A stretch of DNA of 64,000 nucleotides, taken from Leishmania mexicana MHOM/GT/2001/U1103. Lineage: Eukaryota > Euglenozoa > Kinetoplastea > Trypanosomatida > Trypanosomatidae. Both the position numbers and the translations under genes were made by a program. The stretch spans positions 186,001 through 250,000 of the forward strand of contig NC_018332.1 in the NCBI RefSeq assembly GCF_000234665.1. The letters run 5' to 3'. A model generated the notes under the pieces. The model was given only the letters and a program-made list of their open reading frames with translations, searched no databases and was not told where the DNA came from. Below are positions 34,001 to 42,300 of this stretch, one piece after another. Every line of letters begins with the position of its first letter. Position 1 is the first letter of the stretch.

Positions 34001-37000
34001 CGAACAGCTTCGCGATGTTCGGGTCGATGCGGCGCACTTCCTTCGCCTGCGACAAAATCTCCAGAAGTTCCTCATCAGAGAGGAAGTAGAAACGCGGGAA
34101 CGTCTGCCGCTTGTCCGCCAAGTAGTCATTCAGGCCCCGCTGAACCTCTTCGAGGAGTCGGTTCGCCTCGCGCAGGTGGTCCAAGAGCTTGTTCGTGCCA
34201 ATGCAGTACTCGAGTGCGTTTGGCTGCGCGTGAGCGTTGCCCATGATACGCCGCCATGTGCGGTCCACCTTCTCGAAGAGCGTGGACAGTCGCGGTAGCT
34301 GCATGGCGATGTCCTCCGAGTTGAGAATCGGCTCCAGATAACGCCACGCTCGCTGGCACTCCAGCCACTGCTCAAGTATGTCGGAGATGAGGTTGAGGGA
34401 GCGCTCCCAGTCTGTGATGGACTCCTCAAAGTAGCCCTTAAATGGGGAAAACTGCAGCTGCTGGACGAGGTTGAGGTGCTCGTCGAGGAGCTCCACCACT
34501 TCGGAGGTGTCCTTGAGGATGTACGTGCCCGTCTCCTTGTACGCCTCGATGATAAAGCACTTGGTCTCCCACTTGGCGCGCATGTCCTTGAGCGTCATCT
34601 CGATCTGCGACTCCTTCGCGGCCACCTCGCAGTAGCTGATAATGGTGTCGCGGTGCGCTAGCAGCGGCTCGCAGTCCTCCAGAAGCATCAGCGTGTCGCC
34701 AGGCACCAGTTTCATCCCGAGCTTCTGGGACAGGCCCGTCCAGTGGCGCTCCCTCATGCCGGGGTGGCGCAGCGACGTTAGGAATGACACCCACGGCTTG
34801 AAGCCCTCGACAGCGGTCTTGACCTCTTCGACAATCTTGAGCAGCGCCGCCTTGTCCTTAAACATCTTGGCGAGGTTCACCATTGTCTTGAAGGCGGCAG
34901 TCACTGTCGACTCGATCTCCGCGGCGTCGAGGGTGGTGAAGGCGTCCGCGTGCCAGCGGCGGTACGACTCCTGCCAGGTGTACGTCGTCAGCCACAGGTC
35001 GCTGTACGGCTTGAACTCCTTATCCAGCTCAAAGACGTTACGGTAGTCGGAAAGCTTGTCTCCAAAGAGGCGCTGGTCACTGTTGATGGAGCGGGCCTCC
35101 TCGATGCACTGCCGAATCTCAATGTTGTGCGTCTTGACCTCAGCCGCCACCTTGTCCGCCTCGGCCGCCTCGGTGTGCTTCGAGAAGGTTGCGACGACGC
35201 GCTGCAGCTGCTCTACCCTCTTTGCGAACTCCTCCTGCCGCTTCTGCAGCCCAGAGTGCAGCTCCTCCTGGACCTGTTCGAGCTGCTTGCGTACAGCGTG
35301 ACTGCGCAGGGCCAGCTGGCGAGGCCAGCCAATGGCCTCCCACTTCAGGCGTGACTCGTCGTCGCTGAGCTCGAACTGAAACCCGTCAAGGATGCTGTAG
35401 CACTGGCGAACCTCCGCGATGTGCTCCACCAACTCCGCCACCTGCTCTCCCATGCCGTCCATGAAGGCGTACAGCTCGTACAGCTTCTCCGGGCTCTGCG
35501 GCATCTTCTCAATCGTGTTGACCATGCGCGTAAACGCCTCCCGCACGTGCATCGCCTCCTCCTTGCCGGTTTTGCCGATGAGTCGCATCACCAGTCGTGC
35601 CAGCTCCTCCTCCTTCATTGACATGAGGTAGCTGAACGATTGGCAGTCAACGACGAAGTTGCCGACGGTGAGGAAGAGCGGCAGCCGCTCGGCCAGGTTT
35701 TTCTTGGCGCGGAGGTGCTGCACAATCTCCTCCTTCATCTCGTCCATGCTGTGCCCGGCCTCGGCGTACTTCTTGATGAACTCCGCCTGATCCAGCCGAA
35801 TGAGCGGGAGGAGCTCGTCGTACGTGTTCAGGTACGTCTGCAGCGGCACCAGCGAGGACCGCACAGCGGTCTGCACACGCTCGCGCAGCAAGCACACGTG
35901 CTCCTCCTCCTTCTTCACCGAGTCGAGGAAGGGTCCCTCGCCGTCGCGGCTCCAGAAGTACTGCGTCATAACATAGCGCTCCACCTGTGGAATGGACTCG
36001 GTGCAGACAATCGCGTCGTTGAATAGATCCACGATGGCCGCCTCGAAGTCGTCGAAGGAGATAGAGTAGGAGAAGTGCCCATCCTTCTCCATCAGGTCGA
36101 TCGTGAAGAGAGGCTGCTTCTCCACGCAGTCATCGGCGTCGCTCCCGGGCCACGCGTTCACCACGTTGTTCATGTCCTGCACCGTCACCGTGAACTCCGA
36201 CACCTCCTCGAAGAAGTCTGCGAAGGAGTACAGCGAGGAGTACACAAGCTGGAATAGCATGTCCTCCATCATGAACTTCACCGTCACGAAGAACTTCTTC
36301 AGCTTCGACATCTCGTAGACGCTCTGCTTCGCCTCGCGCGTGTTCAGCCAGCCCTTCCCCGCCGACTGAAAGCTGCTGATGATGGTCTCGCAGATGCGCG
36401 GCAGCCACTCCTCTTTCAGCTGCCGCGACGCCGAGGCGAGGTGCTCGCGCTGGCACTTCACAAACGACTCCAGAGGCATCTGCCGCTCCTTGGGCAGGTT
36501 GAACAAGGAGCCCTCGAGCACCTTCATGCACTCCCGTTGTACCCCTGTCAACGCCTGCACCACCTCCGGCTGCGTAAAGTACGTCGCAAACGTGAATGCC
36601 TGTTCCTGCTCGGCAAACACGAAGCCGTCACCCTCCACGCAGATCACCGTGGACGGGTCGCCCCGGTCGCTGCGGTCGACGGCAAGGTTGGGGCCACGCA
36701 AAAGCTCTTCGGGGTCCATGTGGGTGGAGTTGACGACCATGCGGGCCACCGACTCGTCGATGCAGATGCGGTCGCGCAACAGCAGGCGGTTGTGGCTCCG
36801 CTGCCACTCTAGCGTAATTTCCGATATCAGCCGCTCCACGCGCTCTGCCACGTCAGGGAACTCGGCAGGGCTGAGCTGAGGGATGTCTGTGCCGAGGTGG
36901 CGCAGCCGCTCTGCCAGCCCGGCGTCCAGCTCTTCGAGGCTCGCCACGAGCATCGAGTCGCAGCACAGTCGGTAAAGAATCCACGAGGTTGTCTTCTGCC

Positions 37001-37820
37001 GCTGCGTGTGGGCGCTGACCAGGCGCTGCACGTACACGATTGGATCCTCGGCAATAAACCGCACAAAGATGCGAGGCAACGTCGCCACCGGCTCGCCGTC
37101 CTCGTCGTATGCTGCAGCACCAGCACCGCCTCCGTCGCTATACGAGGAGCGCGCCTTCGTCGGGGCGGAGCCCCAATAGAGCCGAATCGTGTTCGTGTCC
37201 TCGGCCCATCCAATCACGCGACACGGGCGGAGCTCGAAGGAGTCCCGGTCTTCGCAGTAGTACACGGCCTCGGCTGGAAGAAAGCGAGACGCCTGCGTTG
37301 GTGCCATGGCCGCCATCGTCATCCACTCAGACGGATTGCGGCAGTCGTAAGAGGTGTCGTCAAAGATCTCCAGCGGCAGGCTTTGCGCACTACGACGCGC
37401 CAGCGTCTCCCAGGTGAGCCCACTGACCTGCAAAAGACGGTCAACGCTCTCACTGTCGTACAGTCGGCGGCGGCGCTCGATCTCGACGTCGCGTGGCATG
37501 CGGCCCCGCTTGTAGGCGTACGGCACCTGCACCTTCGGCTCGAAGGTTCCGGGGCTCGCCGTCGGGAACCGCAAAGCAGACTCTTTGTACAGGCTGCTAA
37601 CCGGTAGAGCAGCGAGGGCAGTGGCTGCCCCTGTGTCGGCGTTACCGGCCGCAGCGGCACTACTCTCCGACGCTGCGAAGGCGGCGGCATTCGTGCTTCG
37701 CTGGGTGTCAAGATGGTTGCGCTCCATCACTAGTCCGCGGACTGGCGCAGTCGGCTCCTCATCGTCGCCTGTCGCCACGGTGGTGGCACCGCTCTGAGGG
37801 CGAAGAAAGCTTTGCAGCAT
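25032..37820 (-). CDS. Axonemal inner-arm dynein heavy chain, single-headed DNAH3/7/12 type, 4262 aa
   Basis: This is the ATP-driven motor of the flagellar axoneme. The frame extends upstream only to a GTG, so the first in-frame ATG (37818-37820) is taken as the start, giving 4262 residues, the usual length. The tail and linker occupy about the first 1480 residues. The AAA+ ring follows with P-loops GPAGTGKT (AAA1, ~1522), GPAGSGKT (AAA2, ~1802), GPTGTGKS (AAA3, ~2203) and GVGGSGRKS (AAA4, ~2551). CFDEFNRIDVEVLSVVAQQV in AAA1 is the Walker B region. The antiparallel coiled-coil stalk with its microtubule-binding tip spans about 2800-3110, then come AAA5, AAA6 and the C-terminal domain. The ending, with LSTTGHSTNFVLPIEV, and the DEFNRI(D/E)(V/L)EVLSVVAQQ form are those of single-headed inner-arm chains, not outer-arm or cytoplasmic dyneins. 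The frame is intact with no frameshift. Confidence 0.97.
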   Translation of the reverse strand: MLQSFLRPQSGATTVATGDDEEPTAPVRGLVMERNHLDTQRSTNAAAFAASESSAAAAGNADTGAATALAALPVSSLYKESALRFPTASPGTFEPKVQVPYAYKRGRMPRDVEIERRRRLYDSESVDRLLQVSGLTWETLARRSAQSLPLEIFDDTSYDCRNPSEWMTMAAMAPTQASRFLPAEAVYYCEDRDSFELRPCRVIGWAEDTNTIRLYWGSAPTKARSSYSDGGGAGAAAYDEDGEPVATLPRIFVRFIAEDPIVYVQRLVSAHTQRQKTTSWILYRLCCDSMLVASLEELDAGLAERLRHLGTDIPQLSPAEFPDVAERVERLISEITLEWQRSHNRLLLRDRICIDESVARMVVNSTHMDPEELLRGPNLAVDRSDRGDPSTVICVEGDGFVFAEQEQAFTFATYFTQPEVVQALTGVQRECMKVLEGSLFNLPKERQMPLESFVKCQREHLASASRQLKEEWLPRICETIISSFQSAGKGWLNTREAKQSVYEMSKLKKFFVTVKFMMEDMLFQLVYSSLYSFADFFEEVSEFTVTVQDMNNVVNAWPGSDADDCVEKQPLFTIDLMEKDGHFSYSISFDDFEAAIVDLFNDAIVCTESIPQVERYVMTQYFWSRDGEGPFLDSVKKEEEHVCLLRERVQTAVRSSLVPLQTYLNTYDELLPLIRLDQAEFIKKYAEAGHSMDEMKEEIVQHLRAKKNLAERLPLFLTVGNFVVDCQSFSYLMSMKEEELARLVMRLIGKTGKEEAMHVREAFTRMVNTIEKMPQSPEKLYELYAFMDGMGEQVAELVEHIAEVRQCYSILDGFQFELSDDESRLKWEAIGWPRQLALRSHAVRKQLEQVQEELHSGLQKRQEEFAKRVEQLQRVVATFSKHTEAAEADKVAAEVKTHNIEIRQCIEEARSINSDQRLFGDKLSDYRNVFELDKEFKPYSDLWLTTYTWQESYRRWHADAFTTLDAAEIESTVTAAFKTMVNLAKMFKDKAALLKIVEEVKTAVEGFKPWVSFLTSLRHPGMRERHWTGLSQKLGMKLVPGDTLMLLEDCEPLLAHRDTIISYCEVAAKESQIEMTLKDMRAKWETKCFIIEAYKETGTYILKDTSEVVELLDEHLNLVQQLQFSPFKGYFEESITDWERSLNLISDILEQWLECQRAWRYLEPILNSEDIAMQLPRLSTLFEKVDRTWRRIMGNAHAQPNALEYCIGTNKLLDHLREANRLLEEVQRGLNDYLADKRQTFPRFYFLSDEELLEILSQAKEVRRIDPNIAKLFEGIHRLQWKNIHPDEARAADAGGEECRDAVAADVETITGFYSGEGEYIPAVKSVVPHGNVEDWLKLVEKMMKDSVHAQVKRAFEAYLSTRRSEWVLQWPAQAVIAVAQIYWTQGCEEALTTKGEVDGYTKVLDRQLRQLVEVVQSPLTAMQQINMGALITIEVHAKDTVDSMQAAKVSSTQSFEWMKQLRFYFDHSDDFCHIRQVDTHFVYGGEYLGNTARLVVTPLTDRIYLTLTGALALCLGGAPAGPAGTGKTETTKDLAKALAKQCVVFNCQEGMTYRSMGRFFKGLAWTGAWACFDEFNRIDVEVLSVVAQQVTDLQQACSTKQYRILFEESDILVDPTHAVFITMNPGYAGRTELPDNLKVLFRPVACMVPDYAMIGEIRLFSYGYQNARALAQKMVMTFKLSSEQLSSQDHYDFGMRAVNTVISAAGLNKQERPDGDEDELLLRALRDSNVPKFLKDDILLFDGIISDLFPGTALPQSDYGAVVQALTAAIEEAHQQPVSAFVQKCLQLYDITMLRHGLMLVGPAGSGKTASFTALQRALTDCAARQAKGNDFGSRRIQKVFTHICNPKSVTMDQLYGAYDENGEWKDGVLCVLFRCAARYGDEGNLIGKHWVMFDGPVDALWIESMNTVLDENKKLCLVSGEIIQMSRDMTMMFEVEDLAVASPATVSRCGMIYLDPATCVPISALIASWIVALPPYLGSQRETLKRLANTYVEELVQLVRSGAVHEYVTSTTSGLVHSFFHMMEGYVNSFEVAKSTSGQLQVSPERLAVMAGAVPPLFFFSLVWSIGATCDEAGRQRFSATLCRLAEANSDTQWLPLLPAEDTTGSGGAEVFLYDYVYRYDPAGVMEEDVFVAADGDDGSGAPALSPSVAGKWVNWMCEQPTLEIPNGARFDDIIVPTIDSTRQNYVLQHLMAQKVNVAAVGPTGTGKSISLARLVLGGGMPASFLGLNFTFSAQTKCTVLQNSLMAKLDKRRSHVYGAPTGKHFLIFIDDANLPQPEKYGAQPPVELLRQMLAQGGFYNFTGGIKWSSIIDCSLALAMGPPGGGRSRVSNRFMRYFNYLSFPEMSDTSKRTILQAILTGGLAQSGLADRLANVASAVVDSTLRVFRKCTQVFLPTPAHVHYSFNMRDVMRVFPLLYMADKSVLQSEESVVRLWMHEMHRVFYDRLVDSTDKSLFIEYLNAELPSMGVGKSYNEVVKADRLIFADVLSDKGVYEQITDMNALTARMNELLETYNDENEVKMNLVLFLDAIEHVCRISRVLRLPNGHCLLLGVGGSGRKSLTRLACSLIAEMEVFTIELSKNFGVKEWHESLAKLLLECGKDEKKRTFLFADTQLVHPTFLEDVAGLLTSGDVPNLFEDQDIELINDKFRGVCLSENLPTTKVSVYARFVKEARANLHLVLAFSPVGEAFRSRLRMFPSLIACCTIDWFAEWPSEALLSVAAVQLNAGDVTDVVGAANHANLPGCFQAVHRAAAEVTERFFTETRRRSYVTPTSYLSLLSNFRAMAAEKRRFVREQRGRLEKGLEKLRHTEVQVAELEAQLKAQQPVLVEKKTEIQSMMERLTVDRKEAAVKEADARREEAEASVKAEECAKMRRECAERLAEAEPALAEAVKVLSKIKAAEISELNKYANPPKGVQYVMEAVALLLTFGNCPKEFYSGPPGGRKVPDWWLCAKSYMRDANRLLDLLVQPPEKGGFNREAMDAALMEKVRVYYDNEEFQPEKVRAVSLPCMAMCQWVRAMYKWFFVNREIQPLRERLAATEAELAVVTEALRATQATLDRVIAAVAALEKKYDDALNAQAALEAEVERTSLKLQRAARLIDGLGGEKGRWATLVEQYKEQECYIVGDMVIAAATVAYCGPLTAPYRNDVRRQWKAHLTAANVETSADFDLVSTSGDAVQIQEWQLCGLPTDALSTENAIILANSRNWPLLIDPQGQANAWVRNIHRNDNMQVCKASNDKFMKTVENAIRLGLPCLIENVGESIDAALEPLLLKNIFLIGSTPHVRIGDSAIPYDRNFKLYLTTKLPNPVYTPEEIVTVSLLNFFITQSGLEEQLLGKTVEKERNDLELEKQRLTRSNAEKNCELKDLQANILVLLEQAEGDILEQEELIITLEKSKAKSIEINEELGKAKAMETVIDETRNKYRPHAERGSLLFFCVSQLAIVDPMYQFSLQWFMNLFLNAVDNASQVPAAKEVAEDDSGSAEDVVEVRVHNLMDYFTYSFYSNVCRSLFEKHKLTFSFYLCASLVQHSGALVDAEYRFLLTGPTGSVPADALANPASSWMTDSSWAEVLFLSKHLPSFAGFAEHVRDYIEHYKDLFDSNEADTFPLAGEWREKVTPMQRLVVMRCFRVDKVALAIQHFIEHYMGSRYIVVPQFDLMDAYKDSDCLTPLIFINSAGSDPMNDLLRFAETMRMSKRLDKVSLGQGQGKKAEELIRGAREKGQWVLLQNCHLASSWMPTLESIVESFTVETVKKEFRLWLTSMPSPSFPVAVLQTAVKMTNEPPMGLRANVTRSYYGFTPEDLEQEEKPAEFKKMVFALCLFHGVIQERRRFGSLGFNIAYEFNDSDRNVCLLQLRKFLSLYDSIPYDVLTFLTGEINYGGRVTDDWDRRCLMTLIQHFVNPEVLQDGYAFSPSGLYHTLESGNRKHYLSYLDSWPLNPQPEIFGLHENADITCAQNTTHSILSTVLALESRGGVGTTSSSREQLLTATATEISTKLPQLFDMAAFTAKYPTKYEESMNTVLVQEAGRYNRLLKFIHTGLAEFLKAVRGEVVMSAELEDVGSSFFVNSVPVSWSALAYPSLKPLSKWVEDLVRRVHFIADWYAYGPPAAFWFGGFFFPQAFLTGTLQNHARKVHQAIDSISFQFSLQDVSLDHKTVPRPDKGALVYGLYLEGARWDSEQHSLVESRPKELYVEMPIILLDPVVNRTRNTDDYVCPVYKTLTRAGTLSTTGHSTNFVLPIEVPTKVDPAHWIERGTACVVSLNY

Positions 37821-39353
37821 ATCTTTGAGTGCTTCAGCGTCGGTGATGCGTGTGAAGTTCGTAGTGTATGCTGCAGGCAACAACACACTCCCGCTTTAAC
37901 AAAAAAACTTGTATTGAGTCTGAGAGAGCTCCGCGTGTGGCAGCAACGCTGCTGAATGCCCTGCAATGACGCCCGTGCGAGTGTGAACCTTGGAGCGCTC
38001 TTCTGTGGGCCAGTGCACGCACGTGCCGCTTGAAGCCCCTTTGAAGAAAGCCGCTCGTGACGTTGAGCAGTATTAGGGAACGCGCCGCGGCAACACGCCG
38101 AGGAATGAGGTGAGAGGCGGCTCGTAGCGGTGGCGGCAACGGCAACAAGGGGGAGAGGAGGAGGGGGTAGATTCAATAAGCGCCAAAACAGAGAAACGCA
38201 AGCTGAAGAGAAAACAAAAAAAATCAACCGGAAGATCCAGCCTCCACATGCACACGCGCAGAGAAGTGATTGTGAGCTCAAAACCGGAGCCCCTCCAAGC
38301 AGCCGAGGAGTAAAAAAAATGATCAAAGAAAACAAAATGTCTATGTACACAAAGGGCTGCTCGCAATGAGGGGGATGCCTCTCACCACAGACGCGGAGAG
38401 AGAGAGAGGCGAAGAAGACGGAGAGTGAGGAGGGCACGTCGTTGACTCACAGCCTGTCAGAAGCTAGAGAAACCCCTTTTCTGTGCTCGGTCTGCGGTGT
38501 AAGCGTGCTGCTCCAAAGATATCCCACACCCGATCCGTGCGTCGGCCAGCGTGTGCACGTCTGAGCCGTCTCACGGTGCTACGGGAGGGAAAGGTTCGAA
38601 ATAACAAGAGAAAGAGAAGGACGGGGGAGGGGAGGGTGAAGTAGGTTGTGCGTGCACAGAGATGGAGGCAGAGAGAGAACAAAGTCGAGCGTTGCGCGGC
38701 GTGTGAGCTGTTCTTGAACACCCCCAAGCACGCCTTATGCAGATGTGCCTGCCACCAGCACAGACCCTCGAGCGCACTTGGGAGGCAAGCGTCGAGAGGG
38801 AAGACACGACATGAGAGAGGGGCGCACCATGAAGAGACCTACTCCGCCTTGCAGAATGCGATGCACCGCCGATCGAAAGCGGCGGCCTTCCGCCCCCCCC
38901 CCACCCCTGCCAGTCGCGCCCGACGGAGAGCGGGCGAGAAAAGGGGGGATTCTTCCAGCAGTCCAGAAAAAGGTGCAGAGGCCACTGTTTGTCTCTGCGA
39001 TCGTTTCTTTTTTGGGGGGAGCTTCTGTTTCCAGCCTTGTTGCAGTAGAGGCGCCCGCCACGCATTGCCACCATCACTATCAGCACGCATGATGCATACA
39101 TCCACAGTGGGGAGAGAATGAGAAAGATAGCAACAGAGAATGAGAGCGAGAGGCAGGTTGGTTGGCGGGTCCGTTGGACTGGAACGGTGGCACACGAGAG
39201 GCATCGAAAGATACGGAAAAAAAAGAAAGGTGAGAAAACAAAAAAACGAAATCGTACAGGCAACAGCAAACCCGCCCGAAGACAGACGCGCAGGCACAGG
39301 CACACACACGCGCATGCAGAAAGAAGTGCTCTGTAGCACCTCTCCTGATACAT
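37821..39353. other. Intergenic region, 1.5 kb
   Basis: This is the 3' flank of the ULK4-like gene and the 5' flank of dynein. A purine-rich tract at about 38148-38167 is a candidate polypyrimidine tract for the dynein mRNA. The stretch 39090-39310 is A- and purine-rich. No gene seen. Confidence 0.6.
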
Positions 39354-42300
39354 CTAGGAGAGTTTCTTCAGAATCTTGTTCGCCTCGCTGGCGACTAGGC
39401 GCATGTGCGTGCAGTCGGCGGCGTTGGCCAGCACTGACATGAGGCGCGAATCACACTGGAGTTCCTGGAGCACGTCGCGCGAGATGGACTCGCACAACGT
39501 GGACAGAGCTGCCAGCAGACTCACGGCTACGGCGCGCCTCGCCGATGACAGAAGCGCAGTGGACAAAGCCTCCACCCACATCTCGATGGTGGATGCCGAG
39601 GTGAGGTCGTTGCGAGCTACTGACGAAAGACGGACAAAGTCCTCTATCACAGAAGCGGCGGACTCCATCAGAGCAATACTGTTGGCTGTGCCGGCGCAAA
39701 TGGGCAGCAACACAGAGACGATGGAGTCCTGCACACAGCCGGCGCACTGCGCCGCTACCCGTGATGACGGGTCCTCCGCCACGCGACGCACCACCACAGC
39801 CAAAAGGTTGCAGCACAATTCCACCAGCGGCTCATTCTTGCTCGTGGCGGCTGACGCGAGCGTCTCGAGGGCCAGCGCGCACAGGCCCTGGCGCACGACG
39901 TAGTCGAAGATATCCACCCGCTGGCTCACCAGTAAGCAGAGGTGAATGAAAGAGAGCGGGTAGTACATATCGTCGCCATCCCCACTTCCATTCAGGTAGT
40001 CCAGAATGTGGCCCAGTAGCTCCTCCGATACGAGGCCGGAGAGCTTGCTCTGAGCCATCTCGCCGCACGTCACGAGAAGCCGCATCGTGTTTGTGGGGAT
40101 CGGGCTTGTCTCTTGCAAGAGAGAGGCAACATTCGGCGCCACCGCGTTCAGCACCTGGCGTGCAGCCGACGTGGCGCCACTGCTCTCCTTGCGCGTCGCC
40201 GTCACCTCGGCCGAGATGGGCACCATGACAGACGTCAAAAAACGAATAGCAGTGAAGCGGCCGCTCGCCCCCTTGCGTCGCAGCATTTCTGCGTAGGAAG
40301 TGGCGAGGTACAGGCATATGTTCTCTTCATACCGCAGCACCTCCTCCGGGTTCTCGACAAAGCGGTCGGCAATGCTGTTGAATTCCTCCCTGTAGGTGCC
40401 GTAGATCGTGTTATTCATGGCCTTGTCAATGCAGGTCGAGAGGCTCTGGAAAACATCCTTTTGGAAGTCGATGCCCCCGCGCACAGCGGAGTTGTTCAGC
40501 AACTGCTGAATGGCAGCGAGGTGCGTCGCCGTCGAGGTCGAAGACACGCGCCGCGCAATACTTGCGAGCTTCTCAGACACGAACCAGGCAAGGAAGGCCG
40601 ACAAGGCTGCGCCACAGCGCTTCACATACGAGTCCGCGTCGCGGACGAGGCGATCGAGGAAGGCGACGATGCGGCTGTTGAGGATTTGGCAGATGGTACT
40701 CCCGCCGACGCAGCCGATGAGCATCACGAAGAGCAGTGTTTTGCCGTAGACAGCGACTGGCGCCTGCTCGATCGCCTCGCTCAGGTGCTCCAGCAAGTCT
40801 TCACTCACGAACAACGCGTTGCCGACAACCTCCTCCGCATCCTCGACGCTGAGCGAGGACGTCAAGGTAGAGCCTCGGCGACCACTGCTGCCGCCGCTGC
40901 CGCTGCTGTGCGAGTCAAGAGAGGCCTGCGACCACAATCGAGCAAACGGACTTTGTAGCGTCACCAAGCCCTTTACGATGGCGTAGTTGAGGAACGTCAG
41001 CAGGATCTGCATCGTGTGCGTGAGAGTAGATCGCTGCATCACAGTTGCGTACGACGTCACCCGCAGCCACTTGCACTGCATGACAGCGAGGATCAGCTCA
41101 TCCTTCACCATGGCGAGCTTGAACGCCGCGCACGCCGCATCGGAGCGCATGTCCTCGCTCCGACCCTCCACCGAGGGAAGCGCGAACACTGCCAGCAGCT
41201 TCTCCACAAAGACTGGGTCGGCAAACAGCTCCAGCGTCATCTCCCGCTGCGGAGTGGATGCCATGTTCTCTATCATCTTTGCCGCATAATGCTTCAGCAC
41301 GTCGTCGTCGGAGTCCAACGCCGAGACGTAGATGCGCTTCACAGTGGCCGACTGCACGTTCCACACGGCGCGCTGCCTCTTCTGCTGAACAGCGATGTAG
41401 AAAAGAAACTCCCCGATGCAGGAGAGCAGCTTGCGCTTCACCGGCACATTTGTTTCGTCTTCAAACAGCTGCATAATGTCTGGCAGGATAGACGAGGAGG
41501 CCACTTCCGACGTGATAAAGGCTGTTGTGCGCACCAAGAGCCCCATAATGAGCGCTGCCGCCGCGCGAAAGCCCGCTGGTGCATCCCTGCGGCCCGCGTG
41601 CTTCACACACAGCCGCATCACGGAGCTGTTAACCGAGGCGCGCGCCACCTCCGCGTCACCGCAGAGCGAAATGACGTAGTTCATGGTATTGAGCACATTA
41701 TCGTAACCGCTGCTCATGTTGGAGAGGGCCAGGTAGAGCGAGCGGAAAAACGCCGTGTGTTCCTTACCCGTGAGATTGTTGATCTCCGCCGCCGTCAGCG
41801 CCGTAAAGCCCAGCGTGGAGATGTCGTACGACGGCTCGGGTGTGTACTCGATGCGGCTGTTGTTGCTCAGAGGACGAATGTGCTGATCCGTATGATGAGG
41901 AAGGAGGTCGCTGATTGTGAGATGACGTAGCGCCTCGCTCCCGAAGAGATGCAAGTTCGCCTCGGTCGGGCGGTCCTCCTTGGCTCCGGAGTTCGTCGCG
42001 TACGCGGCGCGTCCGCCTTCATACGCTATGGCGGCGCTACCAGACGCTCGACTGCTTGCCGCACCGCGTCCCTTGCTCACACGATGCCGCTGTGGGTCGC
42101 CGCCACTGTTTTTCGATTCGCTGAGACGACTCCGGCGAAAGGTCGAAACGCCACTTGGGGAAGAGCCGTTGGCGTTGACGGTATTCAACGCCGCTGAGGT
42201 CGTGGATGGGCAGCCGTGCACCAGGCTGCCGTACGCGGTCGTGACATGGCCAACTGTGTTTGCGGCACGCTCCTGTGTCCGCTCAGGTAACCGTTCCAGC

